From IMG/VR virus record IMGVR_UViG_3300038832_000018, positions 1-62,483 of that record: a stretch of DNA of 62,483 bases. One strand, 5' to 3'. Source of the DNA: a virus. The translations under genes were made by a program, and so were the position numbers. Below are positions 29,491 to 39,699 of the stretch, piece by piece. Below the pieces are notes generated by a model, which was given only the letters and a program-made list of their open reading frames with translations, was not told where the DNA came from and did not search any database. Numbering within the stretch: position 1 is the first letter of the stretch; every line of letters begins with the position of its first letter.

Positions 29491-29491
29491 G

Positions 29492-31192
29492 TTATCTACT
29501 TGTTCCTGCGGATGGGGTGGTGGTAGGAGTACCGAACTTGCTGACAGCATCGTCCCACAAATCGTCGTGAGTAAGGTTGGCTTTAGCCAAACCAATATTT
29601 AGTGAGGCGTGGATCATCTGGTCCTCTGCGTTATTGAGATTGGATCGGTCGATAAGCAGCTGAGGTCCGTCAACAAGAGACAGGACGTACTTGGTTGGGT
29701 TGTTCTCATACACGCGGTACCCGTCAACAGCAGACTCAGTTTGGAAGTCCGACTCTTGCATCATCGTAGCAATAGCCTGTGCCGTAAGACGATCCTGCTG
29801 GGTGGGATTTTCTGGAACACCCAACTCGATCTTACCGAAATCGTTGATCGTAGCGTACGCTTTTCCTTCTGAGTTTGCTGTGTTCAAGTACAGGCGCAAG
29901 TCATCGTAGTACTTGGGGTTGACGTACGTGACCTTGATGTTCTCTGCTTGAGCAGTAGGAATCTCTTGAATTGGATATACCACCGAGCGAACTTTTTCGG
30001 TATCCGCATTCATGACAATCCCCTGTATAGGCTTGTTTGTCTCAGGATTGATGGGGAGATCGGTAATCCCCAGCGTACCAGAGACACCAGCGTTCAAAAT
30101 GTCCAGCTTAATCTTACCTGCAGACTTAGTGTCCTTAATCTCCCACTTCGTGTGAGGCAGCGTCCCTGTAGTCCAGGCATCTTTGATCGCCCCCTTGACC
30201 AAGTCGTAGAGTGCGGCATCGCCGCTCTCTCTTTTGCGTGGGTCTAGCTGGTAGTACTCCAGGAGCTGCTCCTCGTTTTTAAAAGATGCGGCAGTAGGGT
30301 TACGATCGATAATGTCTTGTCTGGTCCTGAAGTATGAGGCAAGCCGAAATGCATACTCATCGTTGTCTGTCTCTGCCATAGCATCAAAGTCAACGTAGTT
30401 CTCGTACAGGTTTGCATACTTGCCCGTCACCCTATCAGCACTCCAGCCTGAATTGGCAGCGGCACTCTTGTCCTCACTTTTGATCCCCTCTCCGATCTGT
30501 TGCAGGCTCATCACATTGGCTCGCGTCGTACCGTACTGGTATTCGGCAGGGTCGTTGAAGAACGGAGAGACGGACAGCTCCGTAACCTCGTCCGCTACTT
30601 GCCCAGTCCTCCGATCGAAAGCTTGCCCCTCAATCTTGAACCTACCGTTGTTGTAATCCAACTTGGCATTACGCAACAGGTCTCGGTTTTGGTGATTGTC
30701 TGCTGCAAACACCATGTCTTCGGTGGCTACGGGCAGGTATAAATTACCCAGTGTCTTGTTCTCAGCCCTGTAAGCCTCGCTCGTCTTGTCGGTCATAGCC
30801 GCCAAACGGTTTCTAGACTTCATCATTTCGGCGTTCAGCTCATACGGCGCTACGCTGGCCTTGAAATCTGCGATCATGGGTTTGGCTAACTCCGCGCCGT
30901 TGGCCAAAGGCAGCAGTTTCATTACGTCTTGTTCAAGCTGTGCTGCCGCCTGCTCGACAAATGGCAGGGCAAACGGGTGAACGTTCTCATACAATCCCCC
31001 TAGCTGCGACTTGAGCGCAGCCTGGTTGGCCATCTGGTCTTGCAGCGCCTTGGTTCTGGCAGCCTGTTGCTTTGCAGCAAGCGCACCAGATCGCATTTGC
31101 AGCTGTTGCTGCCTGCTGACCTCACCAGATAGGTCACCAACCTGCTTCAGGTTAGGGATTGGGATCTTACCCGTAAATCCGAGTTCGCTCAT
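29492..31192 (-). CDS. Virion protein, helical, 566 aa
   Basis: 566 residues. The N-terminal ~130 residues are Gln/Ala/Leu-rich helices (QQQLQMRSGALAAKQQAART), then a mixed alpha/beta body and a Thr/Ser-rich C-terminus. It lies between two putative internal virion proteins and overlaps the upstream one by 4 nt. The composition fits T7 gp15/gp16-like ejection proteins or crAss-like cargo proteins, but no sequence family is recognised. Assignment rests on position. Confidence 0.65.
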   Translation of the reverse strand: MSELGFTGKIPIPNLKQVGDLSGEVSRQQQLQMRSGALAAKQQAARTKALQDQMANQAALKSQLGGLYENVHPFALPFVEQAAAQLEQDVMKLLPLANGAELAKPMIADFKASVAPYELNAEMMKSRNRLAAMTDKTSEAYRAENKTLGNLYLPVATEDMVFAADNHQNRDLLRNAKLDYNNGRFKIEGQAFDRRTGQVADEVTELSVSPFFNDPAEYQYGTTRANVMSLQQIGEGIKSEDKSAAANSGWSADRVTGKYANLYENYVDFDAMAETDNDEYAFRLASYFRTRQDIIDRNPTAASFKNEEQLLEYYQLDPRKRESGDAALYDLVKGAIKDAWTTGTLPHTKWEIKDTKSAGKIKLDILNAGVSGTLGITDLPINPETNKPIQGIVMNADTEKVRSVVYPIQEIPTAQAENIKVTYVNPKYYDDLRLYLNTANSEGKAYATINDFGKIELGVPENPTQQDRLTAQAIATMMQESDFQTESAVDGYRVYENNPTKYVLSLVDGPQLLIDRSNLNNAEDQMIHASLNIGLAKANLTHDDLWDDAVSKFGTPTTTPSAGTSR

Positions 31193-32226
31193 GCGTCTTG
31201 AAATTGTTCGCCCTCAAGAAATGCGAGAAGCTCAGCAGCCTTTTTGATTTCCGCTGACGCGGAGGGGGAGGCTGCAAGTTTATCAAGCAGGGCTTTGACA
31301 GAGTTCAAGTTTTTAAACTGATTGGGGTTGAGGATACCCTCACCACCCGTGACCTCCCCTAATTTTTCCCCATCTTCCTGATCTACCAGTGCAATCTTGT
31401 TGGTTTTGTGACTGAACTCACCGTCTGTCACCCCACCTTCTTTGCCGATGTAGCCACCTAGGTCATAGATGCCGTCTCCCATGATCACTTCCTCTTCTTC
31501 TTCAGAAAAACTTTGATCTGTTGTAGGCACAAACCCTTCATCTTCATCAGTAGATCTAGTCCCGTAGAGAGTAGACATCAAATCCATCTGTCTGTCGAGA
31601 GCAGTTTGCTGATCTGCGCGAGCGTCAATTGCCCCACCCAGAGCCACAGCTGTCTCACCTAATTCAGAGAGCAGAGCCCTGTTCCCCTCTGCCCTTGCGG
31701 CTCGCTCACCATACATAGCTTCAGTAAACGTATCGAAAGAGCGACCAGCCCTCTCCATATCTATCTGATCGAGCATCATGTCTCGCTGACGTGTCTTGTC
31801 TGCAGCAGCCTCTTCGGCTTTGGTGGTGGTGGCTGTAGCGTCGACCTTCATCTGCCCTGTCTGCAACTGCGCTTTCTGCTGGGCGTCTTCAGACTGAGAA
31901 ATGATGCGCGGGGCAAGGGCTTGCATCATACGCGGGGAGTCCTGCAAAGCAGACAGCGCTCGGGCTTCGCGCTCGTCGCCACGGCGTACAGATTCAGACC
32001 CCAAGAGCTCGGCCTGCAGCTTGCGCTCTTGCTCTAGCTCGTATACACCGCTGCCTGGAGAGAAGTCTATATCGGCAATGCGCTGTCGAGCTGCCTCCAT
32101 AGCCCGCTCCTGATCAGAAGTTTCCCCCTTGTACTCAGCCTCTCTCCTTTTGCTCTCTCGATTGGAGAGATACTGCTGTCCCGCTTGAAGGCCAGCCGCG
32201 AGGAGTGTGGATGCTAGTAGTGCCAT
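31189..32226 (-). CDS. Internal virion protein candidate, 345 aa
   Basis: 345 residues: MALLASTLLAAGLQAGQQYL (small-residue hydrophobic helix, as in gp14-like ejection proteins), then long charged helices with many Arg/Gln/Glu, and a C-terminal part with GGYIGKEGGVTDGEF and GEVTGGEGILNPNQ. The TGGE-x-x-x-NP motif recurs in Bacteroidota phage virion proteins in my memory. It is likely to be packed in the capsid or at the portal and to cross the membrane during DNA entry; inference from layout. Confidence 0.68.
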   Translation of the reverse strand: MALLASTLLAAGLQAGQQYLSNRESKRREAEYKGETSDQERAMEAARQRIADIDFSPGSGVYELEQERKLQAELLGSESVRRGDEREARALSALQDSPRMMQALAPRIISQSEDAQQKAQLQTGQMKVDATATTTKAEEAAADKTRQRDMMLDQIDMERAGRSFDTFTEAMYGERAARAEGNRALLSELGETAVALGGAIDARADQQTALDRQMDLMSTLYGTRSTDEDEGFVPTTDQSFSEEEEEVIMGDGIYDLGGYIGKEGGVTDGEFSHKTNKIALVDQEDGEKLGEVTGGEGILNPNQFKNLNSVKALLDKLAASPSASAEIKKAAELLAFLEGEQFQDA

Positions 32227-32246
32227 GTGTTGCGAAATTACAAAAT

Positions 32247-33155
32247 TTATTGACGCCGCCTTCTGCTACGCCCACGCCTGCTGGGCATTGCAGCTGCCTT
32301 GCTGTGGTCATAGGTTGTGGGTTCGTACTCCAAGTTCACAGCAAAAACCTCCCAGTTTTGATTGCCGAAAGTGAACACGGCGTCAGCGTACTGCCCGCGA
32401 AGCATATCTCCGTTGACAACCGTAGGGGTGACAGCGTATACGTAGATGTTGGTTTGATCGGGGAGTTGAGCTGCAAGACCCTCAGATAGCTCATTGATTG
32501 TAAGCGTATTGTCCCCGCCAAAAACTATGTTGTCAGGCACCTCTGCAAACGTACCCGAGAGGTCTACGGGATCGATGGTGTTGCTTACAATCTCAGGGCC
32601 AGACTCGAGGTTGACGCCTAGAACATACGGGATGTCGTTTAGTACATGACTCTGCCCTCCATCATGGTATATGAACGTCCCGTTTACCGCACCCCCATCA
32701 ACAGAAAAAGAATCGTTGACAACAATCCTGCCTACCAAATTGATATTGGCCGTGCTGTTTCTGTTTAGCCCCTGTATTACCCCGTACATAATGCCGCCGT
32801 GGTCATCGAAAGCAATGACATCTGACTGCTTCGCCTGTCCCGCTACAGTGCTGTTGTTGGCCACTACAAACGCGTCAGGAGTTGAGTTGCTTGTCCCCTC
32901 AACAGAAATGCTTTTGAGGATTTTGTTTTCAGATGGCCGTTGGTTAAAACTAACAGCAAATCCCGAGCCCGCTGGGCTACCATAAAACGTATTGTAGCCC
33001 CCAGCATTGTGCCTGTAGAACGGATTTCTGTTTTCTATTTGAGTCTGAAAGCTGGCAAACACCTTGTCCATATACGCATAGCAAGTAGAAAAAAAGCTGT
33101 AGCGCGTTTTCCAATACCCACCGCGATGAGAGAATGCAAAGGTCCTATTAGCCAT
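32247..33155 (-). CDS. Virion-associated protein, 302 aa
   Basis: 302 residues. It begins MANRTFAFSHRGGYWKTRYS with a long aromatic segment, continues as beta-rich Asn/Ser/Gly sequence, and ends in a basic tail (RRGRSRRRRQ). It overlaps the 2183-aa protein gene by 8 nt, so the two are coupled and may be parts of one tail structure. No family name recognised. The Arg-rich tail could contact DNA. Confidence 0.65.
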   Translation of the reverse strand: MANRTFAFSHRGGYWKTRYSFFSTCYAYMDKVFASFQTQIENRNPFYRHNAGGYNTFYGSPAGSGFAVSFNQRPSENKILKSISVEGTSNSTPDAFVVANNSTVAGQAKQSDVIAFDDHGGIMYGVIQGLNRNSTANINLVGRIVVNDSFSVDGGAVNGTFIYHDGGQSHVLNDIPYVLGVNLESGPEIVSNTIDPVDLSGTFAEVPDNIVFGGDNTLTINELSEGLAAQLPDQTNIYVYAVTPTVVNGDMLRGQYADAVFTFGNQNWEVFAVNLEYEPTTYDHSKAAAMPSRRGRSRRRRQ

Positions 33156-36100
33156 TGTACGAGCTTGCTATGTTGTTAGTCAGATCGATATACTCCGCTT
33201 CAGAGATGGGGTCGGGGCCAAATTGGTCGAAGTCAGCGAGGAACGCGAGGAGATCAGCTGTGCCGACAAGACCGTCAAGATCTGCTGCCCCCCCTGCACT
33301 AGAAATAATATCTGACCTGTTCGCGGTGGACGCCCGAGCCAACCGCAAGCCACTGGTAGGAAGGGCGGGTTGATAAGAAAGCAAGGTGTTCGGTATGTTT
33401 CGGAAACTCTGTTCTAGGTCCCCTAGCAACTGCCTCAGCAAGTCACCTGTAATCTCAATTCCGTTTGAACTTAAGAATTCCAACTGCTGGGCAAGCACGT
33501 TGGCGGACTGAACATCTTCAGGCTCTATAGCCGTTCCGCTACCACCAAGCACAGCAAGCGCACCGAGTGTGCTGAAGTTGTCGTTTGATGATTGAACATT
33601 GGGGATCAGCGTATTGGCTTCGGCATCAACAACCGTAGGTGCTGAGGAAGCTTCTTCAAGCTGGTTGGTTACAACGTCGAGGCTCGCCCTAAGGCTGTCT
33701 ATCGTCGCGCTCATAGAGTCAAAAACAGAATCTGGATCAGTCAGCGTGTTCGGGTCTATGGAGTTTGCCACAGTTTGCAAATCCTCGATGGCGAGCTGTA
33801 CCCCGACTAGGAGTGGTCCTGGTTGATTCAGGATGTTGTTTGGTATCTCCCTATAGTCGTACCCAAAACCCGTAGGATAAACCATAGTTTCTCCTGTTTT
33901 TAAGTTCTGCTCGGTGATTTCGACGCTGCTGTATGGGATAGCGTTACTAGCAGACTGAAGAGCAGAGGTGGCGCTAATAATATCAGCACCAAAGTTGGTG
34001 AGAGTTGTATTGGTTGGGTCAAACTCCAAGGCCAGAGTACCAATTCTGTTACCCTCTTCGATCAAATCGTCTACAGCGTTTGTGATCGCCACCTCCTCTA
34101 TAGTCCTGTCCTCAACAAGCCTCTCAAGAGCAGTCCCTTGCACCCTCTGTCCAAGAACATAGCAGTGATCCCCTACTGTTCTCGGTGTATCAAACTCTGC
34201 AGGAGCAGAGTAGCCTGGCGGGACCAAGTGAGCTTGAAGCGTGTTCCATAAAAGCGCCTGTGCAGCACCAGGATTTGCGCCATATTGACTCCTTATACTA
34301 GGGTCTGTAATCATCAGGTACCCCGCCCCATTATTGTTGAAGTCTGAGTTTACCACACCCCTTCCGTACCACAACTGCCCAATAACCGTGTTAGGGTCAT
34401 CGTATGTGGAAACTGGTTTTGCTTGAAACCCTGTGTCAAGTTCAAGAAACGGGTTGGAGAAACCAAGACCCGAGAGATCCAACAGGAGACCTGGCCCTAA
34501 GACGGGCGGTGTTTGACTACTATGGTTGTTTTGGACAGTCACGTTTGACCCAAGAACGACGTCACTAAGTGCAACGTCTGCAGGCCACGTTGCCTGTTGG
34601 TATGATTGAATAGCGTTGTAAATGACTCCCTCGCCAGTGGTAGCTTTATAGTAAAAGGACATTGTACCCCAAGTACCCCCCCAAAAAACGACAGGGTCTA
34701 GGGCGTTAAGAGCGGCGACATCAAACCCTGACAGTGGTACATCAAACGCCTCGTCAAAAACGTCGGCATTGGGGTCTCCCCCATCACCTGAGTCTCCCCC
34801 ATCACCTGGGCCTCCCCCACCAGTAAAGTCATCAGGTGGTCCGATAGGATCGTCAGTGCTGGGGTTGTACACCCCGTCTTCCGTCTCGTTAAAGTTGAAC
34901 GGCTGGAGTAGCGGTTGCCTAAACAGCGTCGGCAAGGCATACGAGATGGCGTCAATGTTCAACATCGACACGATGTACTCGTCTTTGAGTGGGTCATAGC
35001 CACTGACCACCCGTACGTTCCCACCGAAAATAACATCTTGGAATGCGTCGTAGAGCTGTGCTGCTATGCCCTTGCGTCCAATCACATCGATCTTACCGCC
35101 TTGAAAGCGATAGACCTCCCCCTTTCCCTTATGAGCGAAGTACACAGACTCATCGACTTTGACCACCGACTCCCTGTTGTTGTCAGCCCCGTACTTACCA
35201 CCGATAAACTTCTGCTTACCGATGATTTTGTCTGAGCTGATAAGTTGATCGCCGCCAGAGGCGTCAGCCAGAATGTTTCTGTTGATCGGGACTACACTAG
35301 CCTTGTCTTCTTGGACGACAAACACAAACTCACTGAACTCCACAAGGGCGTTGATAGCGCCATGCTGGTTGGGCAAGTCTTTGAACGGGGCTTGGAAGGG
35401 GTTGAAGCTCGTGAACCTGACCCTTCGCGTGCTGAAATCGTTTGCATCGCTGTAGGTAACCGAAGACTCTCGGCGCACCTCAGCGGCCTCAGGAGAGTAA
35501 AACTTTCGCTTCCCATAACCATTGACATCAGCCCCCGCAAAAGTGTCCGTAAAAGCCCTGCACTCCAGATACCTGTTTCGGAAACGAGGCTGATAGTCGA
35601 CCTCAATGATTTCGCCGTCGCCGTCGGCCTGTTCTTGAGATTCGGGTATCAGGGATACAAATGCCTGTTCGTCTTCGGAGTACTCTTGCAGGTTTACTGG
35701 CACCCGTCGCCACCACACGTCTCCTCTGCGCATGCGGATTCGAGGAGTTTGGTGTACGACCCCAGTATTTCCAGATCGGCTGACATTAAACACCAACCCA
35801 GTTTCTTGATAGCTCCTGATATCTGCATCAGCACCTGCTTTCGGCCTTACAATCTCGACGATGCACCTTTTGCTCCAGTTAGACAGCACCCCGCTGAAGT
35901 TGTTGCCCTGAGCGTTGACAGAAGCCCAGTTGAATCCTGTCGCTTCAGGGTCGTTGCGCAACTTCAAGAACGACCCTCTCAAGAACAGGGGGGTCTCTCC
36001 ACTCCCGCTGTCTAGTGGGTTTCTGGTTTCTTCTGTCTCTGCATCTCCGTTGCCTGTAAGGAGGACTTGGTCCACAACATCGAACACGAGCTGGTTGGGG

Positions 36101-39100
36101 AACACAGTGTTTCCTGGCTCGCTCTCAAAAGAGATTACCCTGACCTGATCGCCTGGCACAAACGTGTATAGGTCCTTGTTGCCGTTAGGATCAACAGCAC
36201 CAAAAGCCTGAGCATAGCTTACATAGCGATCAGACTGCAGGTGGTTGAGACTTAGGTATATATTTCTTGCGGTATTGGCATCACCCACCTCATCGACAAA
36301 AGCGCCAGCCACAGAGTACTGCACGAAGTCCTGATATGTGCTGTTGCCTGCGTACACAATTTGATACTGGTGCGCCCACGGCGGGGGGAAGCTATTCAGC
36401 TCGATGTCGAGCTCTACCCTACCCTTGTTGCCGCGCTCTTCGTTGCTGTAGCCTGCGACGTAGACTCGAGGCAACTGGTTTACGTTGCCTGGTCGTCCAC
36501 GGTCGTCGTAGTAGACAACTCCAAGGTCGTGATACGCGGAGCTCTTGAACGACCTGTACGCTCCAGAGACCTCAATCTCATCCAAGAAACCGTTGAACGA
36601 CACCTCCACCTCTTGAAACTGGTCTTCTGCCCCATCGGGAACTACAAATGCAGTTTGACCCGTATACAGGACAGAGGTGGGGAACAAGGGAGAAATAGAA
36701 TTTGTGAGTATGGTCGCAGCCGACCCTGCAGAAGTGCCACTGGGGCTGTATGAAACAAGGTTAAATGTTCCTTGTATATAACTTGACTGAAAGCTTGGCC
36801 CCATTAAGGACTTGAAAAACAAACTCTGTTGGGCCGCATCGTCGTTAGGGATCTCACCATTAAGCAAAAGGGTAACTACTAACCCCACTTGCCCACTAGG
36901 GCGAGCCATAACAGCTCCGTTGAGAATCATCAAACTGCTGACCCCACCTTCATCAGCATCATCGTTTTCGTACTGCAAGCGAAAAAAGATGGGATCATCC
37001 ACACCCGTACCACCGAAAATAGTGCTGGTGGGTACAGAAAGTAGTTGACCTTTTACTCTGGGAGTTTGAAACTGAAACCCCCCCTCAGTATCAAACATGC
37101 TGGTCCCCACCTCATTCGTGGTGGCCAGTATCACATCGTTTACCTGAGGGATCAGAGCGAGATCTTCTCTTTTTTTGGCGTTAGTCTCAAAAAGGTCTGT
37201 GCCTGCTACCGAGCCTCCGTTCGCAGTCAAGTACCCTACTACTTTTTTTCTTTGTGACTGATGTGCAGAGAAAAAGTCTAATCCAACTGCTGGGGTGCCG
37301 AAGATAGAATTTAGACCAAGAGCATGAAAAACTGCTGAAGTAGTCTGCTGTGGAGTGCCGCTAAATGCAAAATCAGAACCCAAGCTAAAGCCCTCATATT
37401 CAGACTCTACATCTAGAATTTGGTTGTTACTAAGGTAATCTGCATCGTAAATCCTCCACTGACGCACTCTAAGATCGGGGAGAGTCATACAGGGGACGCA
37501 GGTCAGGACGTCCACATTAGTCAAAGAGCTAATCTCTAGCGTCAAGATGCATTCCCCTAGCGGGTCATTTATCATATGAGGCTGATGAACCAGCTGCATG
37601 CCGACATTAGCCTCGTTCACAATAACGTATCCCACGGGACATGGATTGGCACCTGCAGAATCCTCAAACACGGGGGTAATGCAGTCCAATGCATCAAGCT
37701 GCTCACTGCCTGCGGGGACGTTGATGGCAATTTCCCCATTGAAAGTAGTGCCCCCTTTCCCCAGTCTAAACAAGCGGCCGTCCTCGTTTCCGTTGGGGGC
37801 CCTCAGACCAAAGTTGTAGTTATACGAAGACTGCACATTAGCTTGTGCTACCTCGATTTCATCAGGCAACGAGTCAAAGTTTCCTGAAAAGGCCAAACCG
37901 ATAGCAGCAGCCACCACAGAGGGGGCGTCTTCTAACTCAGCCGTAATGGCTAGTTCAATAGAAAAATTACACTGCCCCCCTTTGATTTTTAAAGGGGCTG
38001 CAGCAGAAGTTCCGATGCGGACATCAGTGACACTAGTCTCCCCTTCAATAAACCCTTCAGTTTGCTGCCACTGTAGGGAGAGGCCAACACCAGATCCGAT
38101 GCCTGTAGCATTTAGAACCTTGTTCTCAGCCAACTCCGCATTGCCGTCTACGCCATTAACAAAAAGATCTGCATAAGCGGGGTTTGTTGTAAGGTCAAAT
38201 ACTTGACTTGCAGGGGCTACGTTGTAGGCAATGTCCTCTTTGACTCCCCCAGTAATTGTAGAGTTGTGATACCCCCCAGCAACATCGTATAGAGCCAAGT
38301 TTTTAGCTGGTTCAAATTCAAAACTGACGCTAATGCTCGTGCCAGATGCTAACGTAGCAGGCAGTGAACTGGTATCGATAGCTACTCCTGGCAGCCTCTG
38401 AGGCACCACGTCACCCTGCAGGTCCGTGCTTGTCGTACTGGCACTGATCGGGACCATAATGGGTGTGGCCGTCAGTTCGAAGGCGGACTCCGAGGTAGAG
38501 CCCTGCATGTAGACAGGCTCAACTGTACCGTCAAACGGCACTTCATCAAACCCCTCGATGTAGTTACCAAAAAACAACCTGTTTTCTACTGCCGTCAGGG
38601 CTTGCGCCACCCTAGGGAGATTGTCAAACTGCTTGTTTTCTTCAGACTCGGTGATGCCAATCAACACCTTGTCGTTGAAAAAGTCATATTGGGTCACACC
38701 CCCCACGACTCGATCTACTTCGTCAACAATAAAGAACGGACCGTCATTGCCGCGACGCACAAGGATCTTGAAGGCGACAACCTCCTCGCTGATGACCACT
38801 GCACCAGTGTTGGCCCCTAGGTTTGCATATGGCTCTGGATCGATTGTAATCGTGCATCGCTGTGGGAGGTTCAGTTCCCCCGTAATCGTGCCCTGCCGTA
38901 GATATTGTTCGGGGATGGCGATGTCGCTGTAAGTGCTGAGTGCGGATTCCTCCCCACCTGCGTATATACATTGATACGCAAACTGCACTCCAGGAACCCT
39001 TCTGAAATCGCTGGACCTGCGGTTGGCACTCCCATCAAAAGAGAATGCGAATCTTGGAGGATAGACGGGAGAGCGTGGACAGGCAGTGATAAAGTCCTTA

Positions 39101-39699
39101 TCGTTGACATCGTTTGCCACATACCCAAAGTCACTGGGAGTGTAGCCTTCCTCTAAGCACCGCTGAACGTCAATTTTTCTCGGTTCGTTCTCGTCGTCAG
39201 TGAAGTACAGGATCGGACGGAAGTCTTGATCAGACCCGCCGCTGACGTGAACGATGTCCCCAACAACTCTGCCCGTGTCAGAAAAGTTGAACTCAGGGGT
39301 GCAATAGATGGGGCGCCATTGGTTTGCCCCACCTCCGAAGTAGTTGTACGCGTCCCAGGCATACACCCCCATTTCCTGCACGTTGTTGCTGAAAACAAAG
39401 AAGTAGATGACCCCAGCCTTGGGGTCTTCAACCTTTCCGATTACCCTTCGGATAAAATCTTCGCCTGCAGAAAAAACAGAATCTAGACTAAAGGTTTTAA
39501 TCTGTGACGGCGAGTTACCCAATGCAGGCTTTACTACGCCTACGTCTCCGTCCTCCTCAAGGTCAGCCCCACCCGCTGCAAAGCCGTTGCCGTAATCAGA
39601 AGTGACTGTGACGTTCAACGCGTCTTTCATCTCCATAGCCCCTCGAACTCTACTGTCCTTCGAGGAGTTCAGGACTCTGGGGAACAACTTATTGATCAT
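33148..39699 (-). CDS. Giant tail protein, 2183 aa (tail tubular B / muzzle-like)
   Basis: 2183 residues. The N-terminus MINKLFPRVLNSSKDSRVRG, followed by an NVTV segment and GVVKPALGN, is the start I associate with tail-tube (T7 gp12-like) and crAss-like muzzle proteins. The body is beta-rich with repeated Y-x-D and NG turns, consistent with a large propeller plus inserted domains. Around residues 1570-1600 there is a low-complexity insert of GGGPGDGGDSGDGGDP type. The C-terminal 300 residues turn helical (LQSASNAI, LRASLDVVTNQLEEASS) and end in a DLDGLVGTADLLAFLADF dockerin-like calcium turn. It is probably the distal tail; it may bind the host surface. Confidence 0.75.
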   Translation of the reverse strand: MINKLFPRVLNSSKDSRVRGAMEMKDALNVTVTSDYGNGFAAGGADLEEDGDVGVVKPALGNSPSQIKTFSLDSVFSAGEDFIRRVIGKVEDPKAGVIYFFVFSNNVQEMGVYAWDAYNYFGGGANQWRPIYCTPEFNFSDTGRVVGDIVHVSGGSDQDFRPILYFTDDENEPRKIDVQRCLEEGYTPSDFGYVANDVNDKDFITACPRSPVYPPRFAFSFDGSANRRSSDFRRVPGVQFAYQCIYAGGEESALSTYSDIAIPEQYLRQGTITGELNLPQRCTITIDPEPYANLGANTGAVVISEEVVAFKILVRRGNDGPFFIVDEVDRVVGGVTQYDFFNDKVLIGITESEENKQFDNLPRVAQALTAVENRLFFGNYIEGFDEVPFDGTVEPVYMQGSTSESAFELTATPIMVPISASTTSTDLQGDVVPQRLPGVAIDTSSLPATLASGTSISVSFEFEPAKNLALYDVAGGYHNSTITGGVKEDIAYNVAPASQVFDLTTNPAYADLFVNGVDGNAELAENKVLNATGIGSGVGLSLQWQQTEGFIEGETSVTDVRIGTSAAAPLKIKGGQCNFSIELAITAELEDAPSVVAAAIGLAFSGNFDSLPDEIEVAQANVQSSYNYNFGLRAPNGNEDGRLFRLGKGGTTFNGEIAINVPAGSEQLDALDCITPVFEDSAGANPCPVGYVIVNEANVGMQLVHQPHMINDPLGECILTLEISSLTNVDVLTCVPCMTLPDLRVRQWRIYDADYLSNNQILDVESEYEGFSLGSDFAFSGTPQQTTSAVFHALGLNSIFGTPAVGLDFFSAHQSQRKKVVGYLTANGGSVAGTDLFETNAKKREDLALIPQVNDVILATTNEVGTSMFDTEGGFQFQTPRVKGQLLSVPTSTIFGGTGVDDPIFFRLQYENDDADEGGVSSLMILNGAVMARPSGQVGLVVTLLLNGEIPNDDAAQQSLFFKSLMGPSFQSSYIQGTFNLVSYSPSGTSAGSAATILTNSISPLFPTSVLYTGQTAFVVPDGAEDQFQEVEVSFNGFLDEIEVSGAYRSFKSSAYHDLGVVYYDDRGRPGNVNQLPRVYVAGYSNEERGNKGRVELDIELNSFPPPWAHQYQIVYAGNSTYQDFVQYSVAGAFVDEVGDANTARNIYLSLNHLQSDRYVSYAQAFGAVDPNGNKDLYTFVPGDQVRVISFESEPGNTVFPNQLVFDVVDQVLLTGNGDAETEETRNPLDSGSGETPLFLRGSFLKLRNDPEATGFNWASVNAQGNNFSGVLSNWSKRCIVEIVRPKAGADADIRSYQETGLVFNVSRSGNTGVVHQTPRIRMRRGDVWWRRVPVNLQEYSEDEQAFVSLIPESQEQADGDGEIIEVDYQPRFRNRYLECRAFTDTFAGADVNGYGKRKFYSPEAAEVRRESSVTYSDANDFSTRRVRFTSFNPFQAPFKDLPNQHGAINALVEFSEFVFVVQEDKASVVPINRNILADASGGDQLISSDKIIGKQKFIGGKYGADNNRESVVKVDESVYFAHKGKGEVYRFQGGKIDVIGRKGIAAQLYDAFQDVIFGGNVRVVSGYDPLKDEYIVSMLNIDAISYALPTLFRQPLLQPFNFNETEDGVYNPSTDDPIGPPDDFTGGGGPGDGGDSGDGGDPNADVFDEAFDVPLSGFDVAALNALDPVVFWGGTWGTMSFYYKATTGEGVIYNAIQSYQQATWPADVALSDVVLGSNVTVQNNHSSQTPPVLGPGLLLDLSGLGFSNPFLELDTGFQAKPVSTYDDPNTVIGQLWYGRGVVNSDFNNNGAGYLMITDPSIRSQYGANPGAAQALLWNTLQAHLVPPGYSAPAEFDTPRTVGDHCYVLGQRVQGTALERLVEDRTIEEVAITNAVDDLIEEGNRIGTLALEFDPTNTTLTNFGADIISATSALQSASNAIPYSSVEITEQNLKTGETMVYPTGFGYDYREIPNNILNQPGPLLVGVQLAIEDLQTVANSIDPNTLTDPDSVFDSMSATIDSLRASLDVVTNQLEEASSAPTVVDAEANTLIPNVQSSNDNFSTLGALAVLGGSGTAIEPEDVQSANVLAQQLEFLSSNGIEITGDLLRQLLGDLEQSFRNIPNTLLSYQPALPTSGLRLARASTANRSDIISSAGGAADLDGLVGTADLLAFLADFDQFGPDPISEAEYIDLTNNIASSYNG

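Noticed and set aside
33148-39699. A virion RNA polymerase in the giant proteins, as in crAss-like phages
   Set aside because: I looked for DxDxD-type catalytic motifs in the 2183- and 1756-residue proteins and saw none in a suitable context. Absence by eye is not proof.
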